From Candidatus Freyrarchaeum guaymasense (GTDB lineage: Archaea > Asgardarchaeota > Jordarchaeia > Jordarchaeales > Freyrarchaeaceae), in the NCBI GenBank assembly GCA_030587405.1, contig JAUQZD010000010.1, positions 1-6,614 of the forward strand: a stretch of 6,614 nucleotides of DNA, given 5' to 3'. This document shows, one piece after another, positions 1-5,254 of the stretch. Every line of letters starts with the position of its first letter. Position 1 is the stretch's first letter. The notes beneath the pieces were generated by a model, which did not search any database, was not told the origin of the DNA, and saw nothing but the letters and a program-made list of their open reading frames with translations. A program made the translations under genes and the position numbers.

Positions 1-43
1 CAAAACGTGAAACTATTTCCTAAAATGTTTCAGCTTAGCCATG

Positions 44-51
44 TATTATAT
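44..51 (+). promoter_or_regulatory. Putative TATA box for the MoaD-like gene
   Basis: An AT-rich octamer, TATTATAT, lies about 52 bases ahead of the chosen GTG start. With the usual archaeal spacing of roughly 25 bases from TATA box to transcription start, the transcript would begin near base 75 and carry a leader of about 30 bases that includes the strong ribosome binding site at 90-96. The call rests on base composition and position only; no clear purine-rich BRE is visible. Confidence 0.35.
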
Positions 52-102
52 CTCTTAAGGGTGATAACTTGAGAAGATTATTGGGTAAGGGAGGTGGGAG
101 GG

Positions 103-384
103 GTGAAGGTTGCCCGCTACTTCATGGTTCTGCGTGGCGTAACCGGAAGGCGTGAGGAAAGTGTTAAGCTAGAGGATGGAGCAACGGTAGAGGAGCTATT
201 AAAGATTCTTGTTGAAAGGTACAAAGAGAAGCTTGAAGGGTGGATTCGGCGTGGAAAGGCTGGCGAGGGGTTGAGGCTTCTTTTCTTTATGAACGGACAG
301 AACATTGAGAGCTTGAGCGGGTTCAAAACAGAGCTTAATGATAGGGATGTTTTTCGATTGCTCCTCCGGTTGCTGGGAGGTTAG
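103..384 (+). CDS. MoaD/ThiS-family ubiquitin-like small protein
   Basis: A 93-residue beta-grasp protein of the MoaD/ThiS (archaeal SAMP-like) type. Family members are adenylated at a C-terminal Gly-Gly by an E1-like enzyme, then carry sulfur as a thiocarboxylate for molybdopterin or thiolated tRNA, or serve as protein modifiers. Seen here: an N-terminal beta-strand (VARYFMVLRG), then an LEDGATVEELLKIL segment around residues 23-36 typical of the fold, then a FFMNGQNIESL strand near residues 61-71, a LNDRDVFRLL segment near 79-88, and the chain ending exactly in LLGG. GTG at 103 is preferred over in-frame GTG at 94, because GGAGGTG at 90-96 is 6 bases ahead of 103 but overlaps the earlier codon. 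It stands alone with no E1, MoaE or MoaA gene in the window, so its pathway is undecided. The next 1.7 kb is decayed DNA, so it is probably monocistronic. Confidence 0.85.
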   Translation: MKVARYFMVLRGVTGRREESVKLEDGATVEELLKILVERYKEKLEGWIRRGKAGEGLRLLFFMNGQNIESLSGFKTELNDRDVFRLLLRLLGG

Positions 385-619
385 GCTAACAGGCGAGCAC
401 GCATCGCTGTGGGGTTTCAAGGGTGAACCCTCTCGATAAACTTCGTGTAGAAAATGCCACTTCTTCGCGGAGGCTTAGATAGGTATTTCATTTTCTGCGT
501 AACGGGTACAAACGCGAGGGTTGACTGGATGTATTCTTCGGGTATGCACAGTACTTTGGCGGCAACATGTAAACCTCTAGGAGGAAGGGTTCGTCCACTA
601 TTTGCCTTAGCAGTTATTG
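385..619. other. Intergenic stretch with no clear gene
   Basis: I see no intact gene here. A short frame begins with GTG at 423 and reads MNPLDKLRVENATSSRRLR before a stop at 480-482. Its LRVENAT resembles the opening strand of many ABC ATPases (LRVENLT), so it may be the original start of the decayed ABC gene downstream, but the gap to the Walker A motif is about 50 codons too long. A frame starting at 454 runs to 660; only its last 20 or so codons look like the ABC pseudogene. Confidence 0.4.
411..431 (+). other. Hairpin downstream of the MoaD-like gene
   Basis: Bases 412-419 and 424-430 form a seven-pair stem (GGGTTTCA against TGAACCC, with one bulged T) around a four-base loop AGGG. It begins 27 bases after the MoaD-like stop. 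It could stabilise or end that transcript, but no T-run follows, so a terminator role is weak. It could also be chance. Confidence 0.25.
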
Positions 620-874
620 CCGCTTCACGCGGCCTCTCTCTTATTAGGGTTGCATGTTAGGGTTGCATGCGTCTTAGGAGGGTTTTTCAGGTTTCTTGGC
701 CCTAATGGCGCTGGGGAGGAGGCGGCCGTTAGGATGCTGATGGGAGTGCTTCCCCAGATGAGGGGCGCGTGTTTTAGAGGATTAACATTTTCAACGACCT
801 GTTTACAGTAAAGCGTGTCATGGGGTTGTTCCCGAAGTGTCCTAACCCCCTGTGTTGACCTTTCAGATGCCTAA
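620..874 (+). pseudogene. Decayed ABC-transporter ATP-binding protein fragment
   Basis: A broken remnant of a drug-export or ABC-2-type ABC ATPase. Reading across frames, the pieces are: GLSLIRVA (about 634-655); FLGPNGAGEEAAVRMLMGVLP (about 690-752), which matches the family's GFLGPNGAGKTTTVRML.G.L.P Walker A region; INIFNDLFTVKRVMGLFP (about 781-834), which resembles the segment leading into the Q-loop; and CVDLSDA (851-871), like the LYDDLT that normally follows. At least three frameshifts are needed: at the 13-bp duplication (644-669), near 780, and near 848. The essential Walker A lysine and following threonines are replaced by Glu-Glu-Ala, so ATP binding would be lost. The frame ends in tandem stops (TAA, TAG) at 872-877. 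The Signature, Walker B and H-loop regions, normally another 120-200 residues, are absent. No partner permease is visible. Family match is firm; the boundaries are not. Confidence 0.7.
644..669 (+). repeat. Perfect 13-bp tandem duplication
   Basis: The unit TTAGGGTTGCATG occurs twice back to back with no mismatch (644-656 and 657-669). Because 13 is not a multiple of three, it breaks the frame of the ABC ATPase remnant. Removing one copy joins the upstream frame (…SRGLSLIRVAC) directly to the Walker A frame (VLGGFFRFLGPNG…), so it looks like one of the inactivating mutations. Confidence 0.85.
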
Positions 875-1052
875 TAGAGAGGTTGCAGTAAAGGAGGGAG
901 CGGGGAAGGTGTGGGGTGGATGTTTTCTAGAATGTTTCGTCCCCTTTGCTTCATGGGGACCACTTGTAGAATTCGGGTGCCTTACCTTCCTCAGCCCTCG
1001 TAGATTGCTTCCACCAGCCTGACCCTGCCCCGCCAGCTCCTCCAAACGTGAA
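875..1052. other. Non-coding stretch, nothing recognised
   Basis: I cannot assign any gene here on either strand. Plus-strand frames are full of stops. The minus strand has a 60-codon open frame starting at 1045, but its composition (many His, Pro, Ser, Gly) is not protein-like and I recognise no motif. It is probably eroded sequence left from the ABC gene or a lost neighbour. Confidence 0.4.
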
Positions 1053-1175
1053 TCAGGTTTTCCTTTTTAGGGGTATTATGGCTTCCATTAGCTTGTCGTC
1101 TGTTAACCCTGTTTCCTCCCCGAACTCCTCGAGCTTCATGTGAAGCCTAGAGTTCACGGAGTAATCAACCGTAAT
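1053..1175 (-). pseudogene. Orphan C-terminal-like reading frame, unknown family
   Basis: The minus strand is open for 40 codons between two stops and reads ITVDYSVNSRLHMKLEEF then GEETGLTDDKLMEAIIPLKRKT. The composition (Lys, Glu and Leu, with an LTDDKLMEAI helix start) looks like genuine protein, unlike its surroundings, and the Lys-Arg-rich ending is typical of a C-terminus. An ATG at 1139 would give a 28-residue peptide, but I see no good ribosome binding site and no domain. I take it as the tail of a lost minus-strand gene. I do not recognise the family, and a chance open frame of this length cannot be excluded. Confidence 0.3.
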
Positions 1176-1199
1176 TTAGGGCTTATGGGGGTGGTGGCG

Positions 1200-1835
1200 G
1201 TGGCTGATTTAGATGTTATTGAAAAGTTGAGGGATGCTGTTGTGAACATCGATAGGGTTGAAGCTGAGAGGCTGCTTTAACGGTCGTTGAGAAGGGAATG
1301 GACGTGATTGAGGCTGTTAGGGCTTTAGGGGAGGGGATAAACAGGGTTGCTGGGATGTACGAGAAGGGGGAGGTTTTTATGCCTGAGGTTCTACTCTCGT
1401 CAGACGTGATGTATGCAGCCTTCAACATTCTTAAACCCCACGTTAAGCCGGGTGAGGGGAGGGCGAAAAAGATAGTTATTGGGACCGTTGAGGGGGACGT
1501 ACACGACATAGGGAAGAACATTCTTAAGGCAATACTCGCAGCTGCCGGGTTTGAAGTAGTAGACCCCGGCCGGGACGTTCCCGTCGAAAAGTTTGTTTCA
1601 GCCGTTATGGAGAATGGAGCTGACGCGTTGCAATGAGCACGCTTATGACGACGACCATGGACAGCATGGAGAAGGTTGCAAGCACGCTCTACGAGAAGGG
1701 AATTCCCCAAGTTAAAATAGCGGTTGGAGGCACACATGTCTCAAGGGAGTTTGCTGAGTTGACAGGAGCCACATATACGCTCCCACGGCGATGGAGGCCA
1801 TAGAGGTCCTCAAAAGGGTTCTGGGTGAGGCGTGA
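1200..1835 (+). pseudogene. Frameshifted corrinoid (B12-binding) protein, MtaC/MttC family
   Basis: A cobalamin-binding methyltransferase partner that in this family shuttles a methyl group between a substrate-specific methyltransferase and a second methyltransferase. The N-terminal helical cap is MADLDVIEKLRDAVVNIDRVEAERLL, then TVVEKGMDVIEAVRAL and the GEVFMPEVLLSSDVMYAAF cap helix typical of the family. Next comes the B12 Rossmann domain with an intact DVHDIGKNI (the DxHxxG cobalt-ligand motif, histidine at 1501-1503), LMTTTMDSMEKV, VKIAVGGTHVS, and the end YAPTAMEAIEVLKRVLGEA. All family landmarks are present over about 211 codons, the usual length. Three frame changes are needed, near 1277, 1630 and 1774, each equal to loss of one base. 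GTG at 1200 has GGGGGTGG just upstream; ATG at 1185 is the alternative. The TGA at 1833-1835 overlaps the next ATG, showing an operon with the MtaA-like stub. The damage is light, so inactivation is recent or, less likely, a sequencing artefact. Confidence 0.85.
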
Positions 1836-1987
1836 TGAGGGAGATGAGCCACCTAGAAAGGGTTTTTCAGCTATAGTTGATGAGCCTGTTGACAGGTTGC
1901 CCTTTCTTAAAGCTTAGTTCTTATGGTGTTGCTGGAACCTTTACCTGGAAGCACGCCTCCTTTGACCGGGTTCGTACATGTTACTAG
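1835..1987 (+). pseudogene. N-terminal remnant of MtaA/UroD-like methyltransferase
   Basis: Starting from ATG 1835-1837, which shares a base with the corrinoid stop, three frame pieces read MREMSHLERVF, then SAIVDEPVDRLPFL, then LSSYGVAGTFTWKHASF. These resemble the opening of MtaA/MtbA/CmuA uroporphyrinogen-decarboxylase-like methyltransferases (…RVLAALxGEPVDRVPV…), the zinc enzymes that move methyl groups from the corrinoid protein to coenzyme M or a related carrier. A one-base loss in the T-run at 1863-1867 causes the first shift; a second shift lies near 1908-1912. The frame stops at 1985-1987 after about 50 residues, against about 340 in the family. The catalytic His/Cys zinc ligands, which lie in the C-terminal part, are gone. 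Gene order (corrinoid protein then MtaA) supports the call. Confidence 0.6.
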
Positions 1988-1993
1988 AACACA

Positions 1994-2028
1994 TTTTTTA
2001 GACGGTGTTACCCGCTTTTTACACCGTT
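1994..2028 (+). terminator. T-run plus hairpin after the methyltransferase remnant
   Basis: A run of six T (1994-1999) is followed at once by an inverted repeat, ACGGTGT (2002-2008) and ACACCGT (2021-2027), seven perfect pairs with a 12-base loop. Archaeal termination is driven mainly by T-runs, so this may have ended the methyl-transfer operon, or it may separate it from the DUF169 gene. The T-run precedes the stem, which is not the bacterial order. Confidence 0.35.
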
Positions 2029-2144
2029 CAACTGATGTTAGGAGTCGGAAACAGTGATGCTGGCATGGTTGTTGCATGGTATGGAAAGGTTCATAAGTTG
2101 AACGTGGGAAGAGTGAAAGGGAGATGTTCTTGGAGGGAGAGGAA

Positions 2145-2918
2145 ATGGCGGATTACCAGAATTTAGAGGAACGATTAAACTCTTTCCTGAGGCTTCAAAC
2201 GTACCCTGTCGGCGTTAAACTAGTTAAGAGTGAGAGAGAGTTCCCTGAGAGGGTTAGACGACCTAAAGCCATGAACATGAGGCTGGCAACATGTCAGGGC
2301 ATCTCCTTGGCAAGAAGGAACGGGTGGATAGTTGGCTTCACGGCTGATGACATAGCCTGTCTGCCCTCGTCCATACTCTACGGGTTCCTGAAAGTTAACC
2401 GTGTTGAGGACCTCGTGGAAGCCATGGAGGCGATGGGATACCGGGAGAGCAGAGAAGGATACGTTGAAATGGCCAGCACCCTAAAGACGCTCACGCCTGG
2501 AGAGTACAAGGGGGTGTACTTCGCCCCCTTAAGGAGGATGGATAAGGATCCGGACGTGGTTTTAATCTACTGTAATCCAGCTCAGGTGACAAGGCTGATC
2601 CAAGCTGCTAATTACAAGTCGGGGATTGTAAAGTCGGAGCTCTTAGGGTTAGCGGAGTCGTGCAGAGCGGTCGTTGAGTCATTGAGAAGGCAGGAGCCGT
2701 GGCTTTCTATTCCAGGGGCGGGAGACAGGGTTTTCTCGATGGCTGGGGAGAACGAGGTTCTCTTCGCGATCCCATACGGCATGCTTGGAGACGTCCTAGA
2801 TGGGCTGGAGAAAGCGGGAGCTAAGGTTCGAATGCGCTACCCGATACCATACATTCCAACCCAGCCGGTGCCTCCGCCAGCATGGCCGATCCTCGAAGAA
2901 AGGGTTTCAAAGCCCTAA
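2145..2918 (+). CDS. DUF169 family protein
   Basis: A 257-residue protein of the DUF169 family, which is widespread in archaea and anaerobic bacteria and has no established biochemical role. Features that place it: an N-terminal LRLQTYPVGVKLV segment (about 16-27), LATCQGISLARRNGWIVGFTADDIACLPSSILYGF-type core (about 48-81, split by Cys50 and Cys72), an FAPLRRMDKDPDVVLIYCNPAQVTRLIQA region (about 126-154, Cys143), an ESCRAV helix (Cys173), and a conserved C-terminal GAGDRVF…LFAIPYGML region (about 191-214). The four cysteines could bind a metal or cluster, but I see no standard motif. ATG at 2145 (MADYQ) is preferred over in-frame ATG at 2124 because GGAGGGAG lies at 2132-2139. The frame is intact, in contrast to the decayed DNA ahead. 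No signal peptide or membrane segment is seen, so it is probably cytosolic. It is not clearly in an operon with the synthetase 280 bp downstream. Confidence 0.8.
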   Translation: MADYQNLEERLNSFLRLQTYPVGVKLVKSEREFPERVRRPKAMNMRLATCQGISLARRNGWIVGFTADDIACLPSSILYGFLKVNRVEDLVEAMEAMGYRESREGYVEMASTLKTLTPGEYKGVYFAPLRRMDKDPDVVLIYCNPAQVTRLIQAANYKSGIVKSELLGLAESCRAVVESLRRQEPWLSIPGAGDRVFSMAGENEVLFAIPYGMLGDVLDGLEKAGAKVRMRYPIPYIPTQPVPPPAWPILEERVSKP

Positions 2919-2929
2919 ACCTTGCGCCA

Positions 2930-2946
2930 TTTTATTTTCTTTCTTT
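2930..2946 (+). terminator. T-rich archaeal-type terminator after DUF169
   Basis: Eleven bases after the DUF169 stop the sequence reads TTTTATTTTCTTTCTTT. Poly-T tracts like this are the main intrinsic termination signal in archaea. There is no strong hairpin. It suggests that the DUF169 transcript ends before the synthetase gene. Confidence 0.55.
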
Positions 2947-3183
2947 AGTTGAGCAGTCGGAGGAAACCACTCTCATGCAAGAATTCGTTGGGTGGGAAAG
3001 AGCTATAGTGAGAATTATCATCCACATGAAGGGGGCTGCCCTTACCCTGCAACCGTGTTTCATCGGACGGAGGCGCCTACCCGCTTACGCCGAGGCAAGG
3101 AAGGGAAGGCAACGCCTCAGCTCATTAATAAGATACCTTCTGTTGGTTCTTTCCATGGAGGAAGACGCGGGTTCCCTGGCGGT
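2947..3183. other. Intergenic region ahead of the acyl-CoA synthetase
   Basis: No gene is recognised. Two plus-strand frames stay open across most of it, one starting GTG 2992 and running over the synthetase start, one running out of the DUF169 tail. Neither has a recognisable domain, and both contain low-complexity or Arg/Gly-rich stretches. An AT-rich box ATTAATAA at about 3124-3131 could be the TATA element of the synthetase gene, giving a leader of roughly 45 bases; this is weak. Confidence 0.35.
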
Positions 3184-3197
3184 GGAGGTGTGATGGC

Positions 3198-4586
3198 GTG
3201 AATGGGTTAAACTTGTTGTTTTATCCTCGCTCCGTCGCCGTTATTGGGGCGTCCGAGGATGTGAGGAAGCCCGGGTACATGTTTGTTAGGTCTATGCTCG
3301 ACCTCAAGTTTAAGGGAGAAATATACCCTGTTAATCCTAAGGCATCCGAGATACTTGGGTTGAAGTGCTACCCTAATGTCAGCTCGATACCGGGTGAGGT
3401 CGACCTTGCAATACTCCTGATACCTGTAGGGAAGGTTTTAGACGTGTTAGTGGACTGTGGGAGGGCTGGTGTGAAGTACGTAATAGTGTTGACGGCTGGC
3501 TTCAGCGAGACGGGAACTAAGGAGGGTGTTGAGAGAGAGAGGAAAATCGTTGAGGTGGCACGTAGGTATGGTATGAGAATCGTTGGTCCGAACTGTATGG
3601 GGATCTACTGCCCCTCATCCGGGATATCGCTCTTTGCAGGTCTCAGCAATAAGCCGGGGGACGTAGCGTTCATCTCGCAGAGCGGTTCTCTCGCAGCCAT
3701 ATTCTCCCTCTACTTGGAGATGGGCTATAACGTGCATATGAGCAAGGTTGTCAGTATAGGAAACGAGTGTGATGTCAACAGCGTCGAGCTGCTCGAGTAC
3801 TTCGGGGAGGACGAGGAAACGAGAATTATAGGAGCATACATTGAGGGGGTTAAGGATGGCAGAAGGTTCATGGAAGCAACAAGAAAGGTTACGGCGAGAA
3901 AGCCCGTGGTTGTCTGGAAGGCTGGGAGGACCGGGGAGGGGGCGAGGGCTGCAGCGTCACACACAGGCTCCATAGCAGGATCGGACGCTATCTGGAACGC
4001 CGTCTTTAAGCAGACGGGGGTGGTGAGAGCCCTAAACTTTGAGGAGCTCGTGGACTATGTGGTCACCCTTAGAAGCCTCGAGGAGCTCTGCGGAGGAAGG
4101 GTGGCGATAGTCTCCAGCCCAGGCGGGCTGGCTGTCGCCGCGACGGATGCTTGCGTGGAGGCAGGGCTAGAGATAGCTGAGTTAAAAAGCGAGACGAAGG
4201 AGAAGATCAAGAAAATCATTCCTGAGTATGGGACAAGCGTGAGAAACCCCGTCGACTTAGGGTTCGGAGCGGTCATACCCGAAATACCAGTTGAAGTCCT
4301 TAGGGTTCTCTCCGACGACCCAGGGGTGGACGTGATACTTTACGTTGGAGGAGCCCCGACAGCGGACGTCATAAGGGTTACCGAGATGACCGCTAAGATG
4401 ATAGTTGAGTCTGGTATCTGCTCTAAGAAGCCTCTAGTTGCGACGATGCCTCTGGGTTTGCTCCCAGCCCACCTGCAGAGAAGGTTTATTGAGGCTGGGA
4501 TTCCAGTCTACACGTCCCCTGAGAGGGCTGCAAGGGCTCTGGCTAAAGCGATCAAGTACCATGAGTACAGGAGAAGTCAGAAGTAG
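3198..4586 (+). CDS. Acyl-CoA synthetase (NDP/ADP-forming), alpha subunit
   Basis: A 462-residue alpha subunit of the ADP-forming acetate/acyl-CoA ligase family (acyl-CoA + ADP + Pi to acid + ATP + CoA), the archaeal route to ATP from acetyl-CoA and other acyl-CoAs. Domains in order: CoA-binding Rossmann domain (about 6-130) with RSVAVIGASEDVRKPGY and GPNCMG at 130-135; succinyl-CoA-synthetase-like domain (about 145-290) with ISQSGS at 159-164 and ASHTGSIAGSD, where His255 matches the phosphorylated catalytic histidine; and the third alpha domain (about 298-455). The length is normal for a separate alpha subunit. The ATP-grasp beta subunit is not adjacent and must be encoded elsewhere if the enzyme is active. 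GTG at 3198 is chosen because GGAGGTG at 3184-3190 is 7 bases ahead. The 3' end overlaps the minus-strand kinase by 10 bp. The acid used (acetate, branched, aryl) cannot be told from sequence alone. Confidence 0.9.
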   Translation: MNGLNLLFYPRSVAVIGASEDVRKPGYMFVRSMLDLKFKGEIYPVNPKASEILGLKCYPNVSSIPGEVDLAILLIPVGKVLDVLVDCGRAGVKYVIVLTAGFSETGTKEGVERERKIVEVARRYGMRIVGPNCMGIYCPSSGISLFAGLSNKPGDVAFISQSGSLAAIFSLYLEMGYNVHMSKVVSIGNECDVNSVELLEYFGEDEETRIIGAYIEGVKDGRRFMEATRKVTARKPVVVWKAGRTGEGARAAASHTGSIAGSDAIWNAVFKQTGVVRALNFEELVDYVVTLRSLEELCGGRVAIVSSPGGLAVAATDACVEAGLEIAELKSETKEKIKKIIPEYGTSVRNPVDLGFGAVIPEIPVEVLRVLSDDPGVDVILYVGGAPTADVIRVTEMTAKMIVESGICSKKPLVATMPLGLLPAHLQRRFIEAGIPVYTSPERAARALAKAIKYHEYRRSQK

Positions 4587-5155
4587 CGGTCTAGCACTCC
4601 CTCCCTCTCAAGCTGGGCAAGCCAGTCTATTCTTCCAACCCTATACCTCTCCCCTCCCTCGGAGATTATCTCCAATGCTTCCTTAAGAGACTCATGAGGT
4701 TGCTTGGACGTCGTGTCGATCTCGTATACGAGCGCCCACCCGTAAGCTTCAACAGCATCGTATGTGCATACCCCGATGATCTCGGCTTGCACGTTCTCCA
4801 TTATCTTCCTGTGGCTCCACCCCTTCTCCCTGAGCCTTCTTTCGAGCTCCTTAGGGTGGGTTCTTAACACTATGACCTTTCTAACCCACTCCCGCGGTAT
4901 GACGTCGGCGTAGTGTCCTTCAACGATTAGTTCTCCACCCGCCTCCTCGGCTAAACGTTTGACCTCTGGGATGAGCCTGTTCAGGTCCGCGATTAAGCTA
5001 CCCCTCTCTTTGTCGATTCCTGAGAAGAGGGACTTCTCCTCGACGAGCTTGCTTAGCCCAACGTTTTTGATGCCGGTAGCCTGGGATAGAAGCTTGGCGA
5101 GGGTTGTCTTCCCCGTTCCGGGCGTGCCACTCAGAACTATAACTTGAAGATCCAC
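4577..5155 (-). CDS. AK6/Fap7-type adenylate kinase
   Basis: A 192-residue P-loop kinase of the archaeal AK6/Fap7 group. Relatives phosphorylate AMP with ATP and act as ATPases in small-subunit ribosome maturation with protein uS11. Seen: Walker A GTPGTGKT at residues 10-17 after a VIVLS strand; the NMP-binding stretch DKERGSLIADLNRL (48-61); EGHYAD (79-84), the AK6-type acidic/His motif; VIVLRTHPKELERRL (94-108); RKIMENVQAEIIGV (116-129), the typical lid and following helix; and a tail with GRIDWLAQL (174-182). The length fits the archaeal family. Start GTG at 5155 has GGGGGT about 5 bases upstream on its strand, and a TTTAAAAC box about 35 bases upstream gives a very short leader. It is transcribed towards the acyl-CoA synthetase and overlaps its end. 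No frame damage is seen. ADP recycling would suit a cell using ADP-forming synthetases, but that link is inference. Confidence 0.9.
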   Translation of the reverse strand: MDLQVIVLSGTPGTGKTTLAKLLSQATGIKNVGLSKLVEEKSLFSGIDKERGSLIADLNRLIPEVKRLAEEAGGELIVEGHYADVIPREWVRKVIVLRTHPKELERRLREKGWSHRKIMENVQAEIIGVCTYDAVEAYGWALVYEIDTTSKQPHESLKEALEIISEGGERYRVGRIDWLAQLEREGVLDRYF

Positions 5156-5186
5156 GATTACCCCCGTAGAACTCGCTGCTAAAAAC

Positions 5187-5213
5187 GTTTTAAAGATTTG
5201 CTTCTATTATTTT
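5187..5213. promoter_or_regulatory. Divergent promoter region
   Basis: The 99 bases between two divergent genes carry an AT-rich core. On the minus strand CTTTAAAAC (5187-5195) sits about 35 bases ahead of the kinase start, correct for a TATA box with a leader near 10 bases. The TTTAAA core is palindromic and could also serve the plus strand; alternatively CTATTATTTTA (5203-5213) is the plus-strand box, placing transcription start near 5235-5240. Shared control of both genes is possible but not shown. Confidence 0.45.
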
Positions 5214-5230
5214 AGATTAGGAGAGGGTGG

Positions 5231-5247
5231 CCTCCTCTTTTTGGAGG
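5231..5247 (+). promoter_or_regulatory. Hairpin covering the repeat-protein ribosome binding site
   Basis: CCTCC (5231-5235) and GGAGG (5243-5247) are perfectly complementary and flank the loop TCTTTTT. GGAGG is the ribosome binding site for TTG at 5255 (7-base spacing), so the five-pair, GC-rich stem would hide it in the mRNA. It could limit translation if transcription starts upstream of 5231. Confidence 0.4.
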
Positions 5248-5254
5248 GGTGAGG

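Noticed and set aside
1..72. A plus-strand frame open from the window edge to TGA at 70-72, and a nine-codon minus-strand frame MAKLKHFRK
   Set aside because: Both are too short to judge, the region contains the TATA-like box for the next gene, and a 24-codon open run is expected by chance.
454..660. A 68-codon plus-strand open frame
   Set aside because: Most of it has no protein-like pattern; only the last 20 or so codons belong with the ABC ATPase remnant, already annotated as pseudogene.
1633..1636. Programmed frameshift or deliberate split of the corrinoid gene at the ATGA overlap
   Set aside because: Two other frame breaks in the same gene and the wrecked neighbour make ordinary decay or base-calling loss simpler; no slippery heptamer or pseudoknot is apparent.
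1216..1737. A 173-codon minus-strand open frame, the longest in the decayed block
   Set aside because: It is antisense to the corrinoid protein, including the DVHDIG motif, and its Ser/Thr/Pro-rich composition is typical of a shadow frame.
2882..3201. Two overlapping plus-strand frames (103 and 69 codons) between DUF169 and the synthetase
   Set aside because: They overlap known genes at their ends, conflict with each other, lack good start context, and show no domain; the interval also holds a T-rich terminator.
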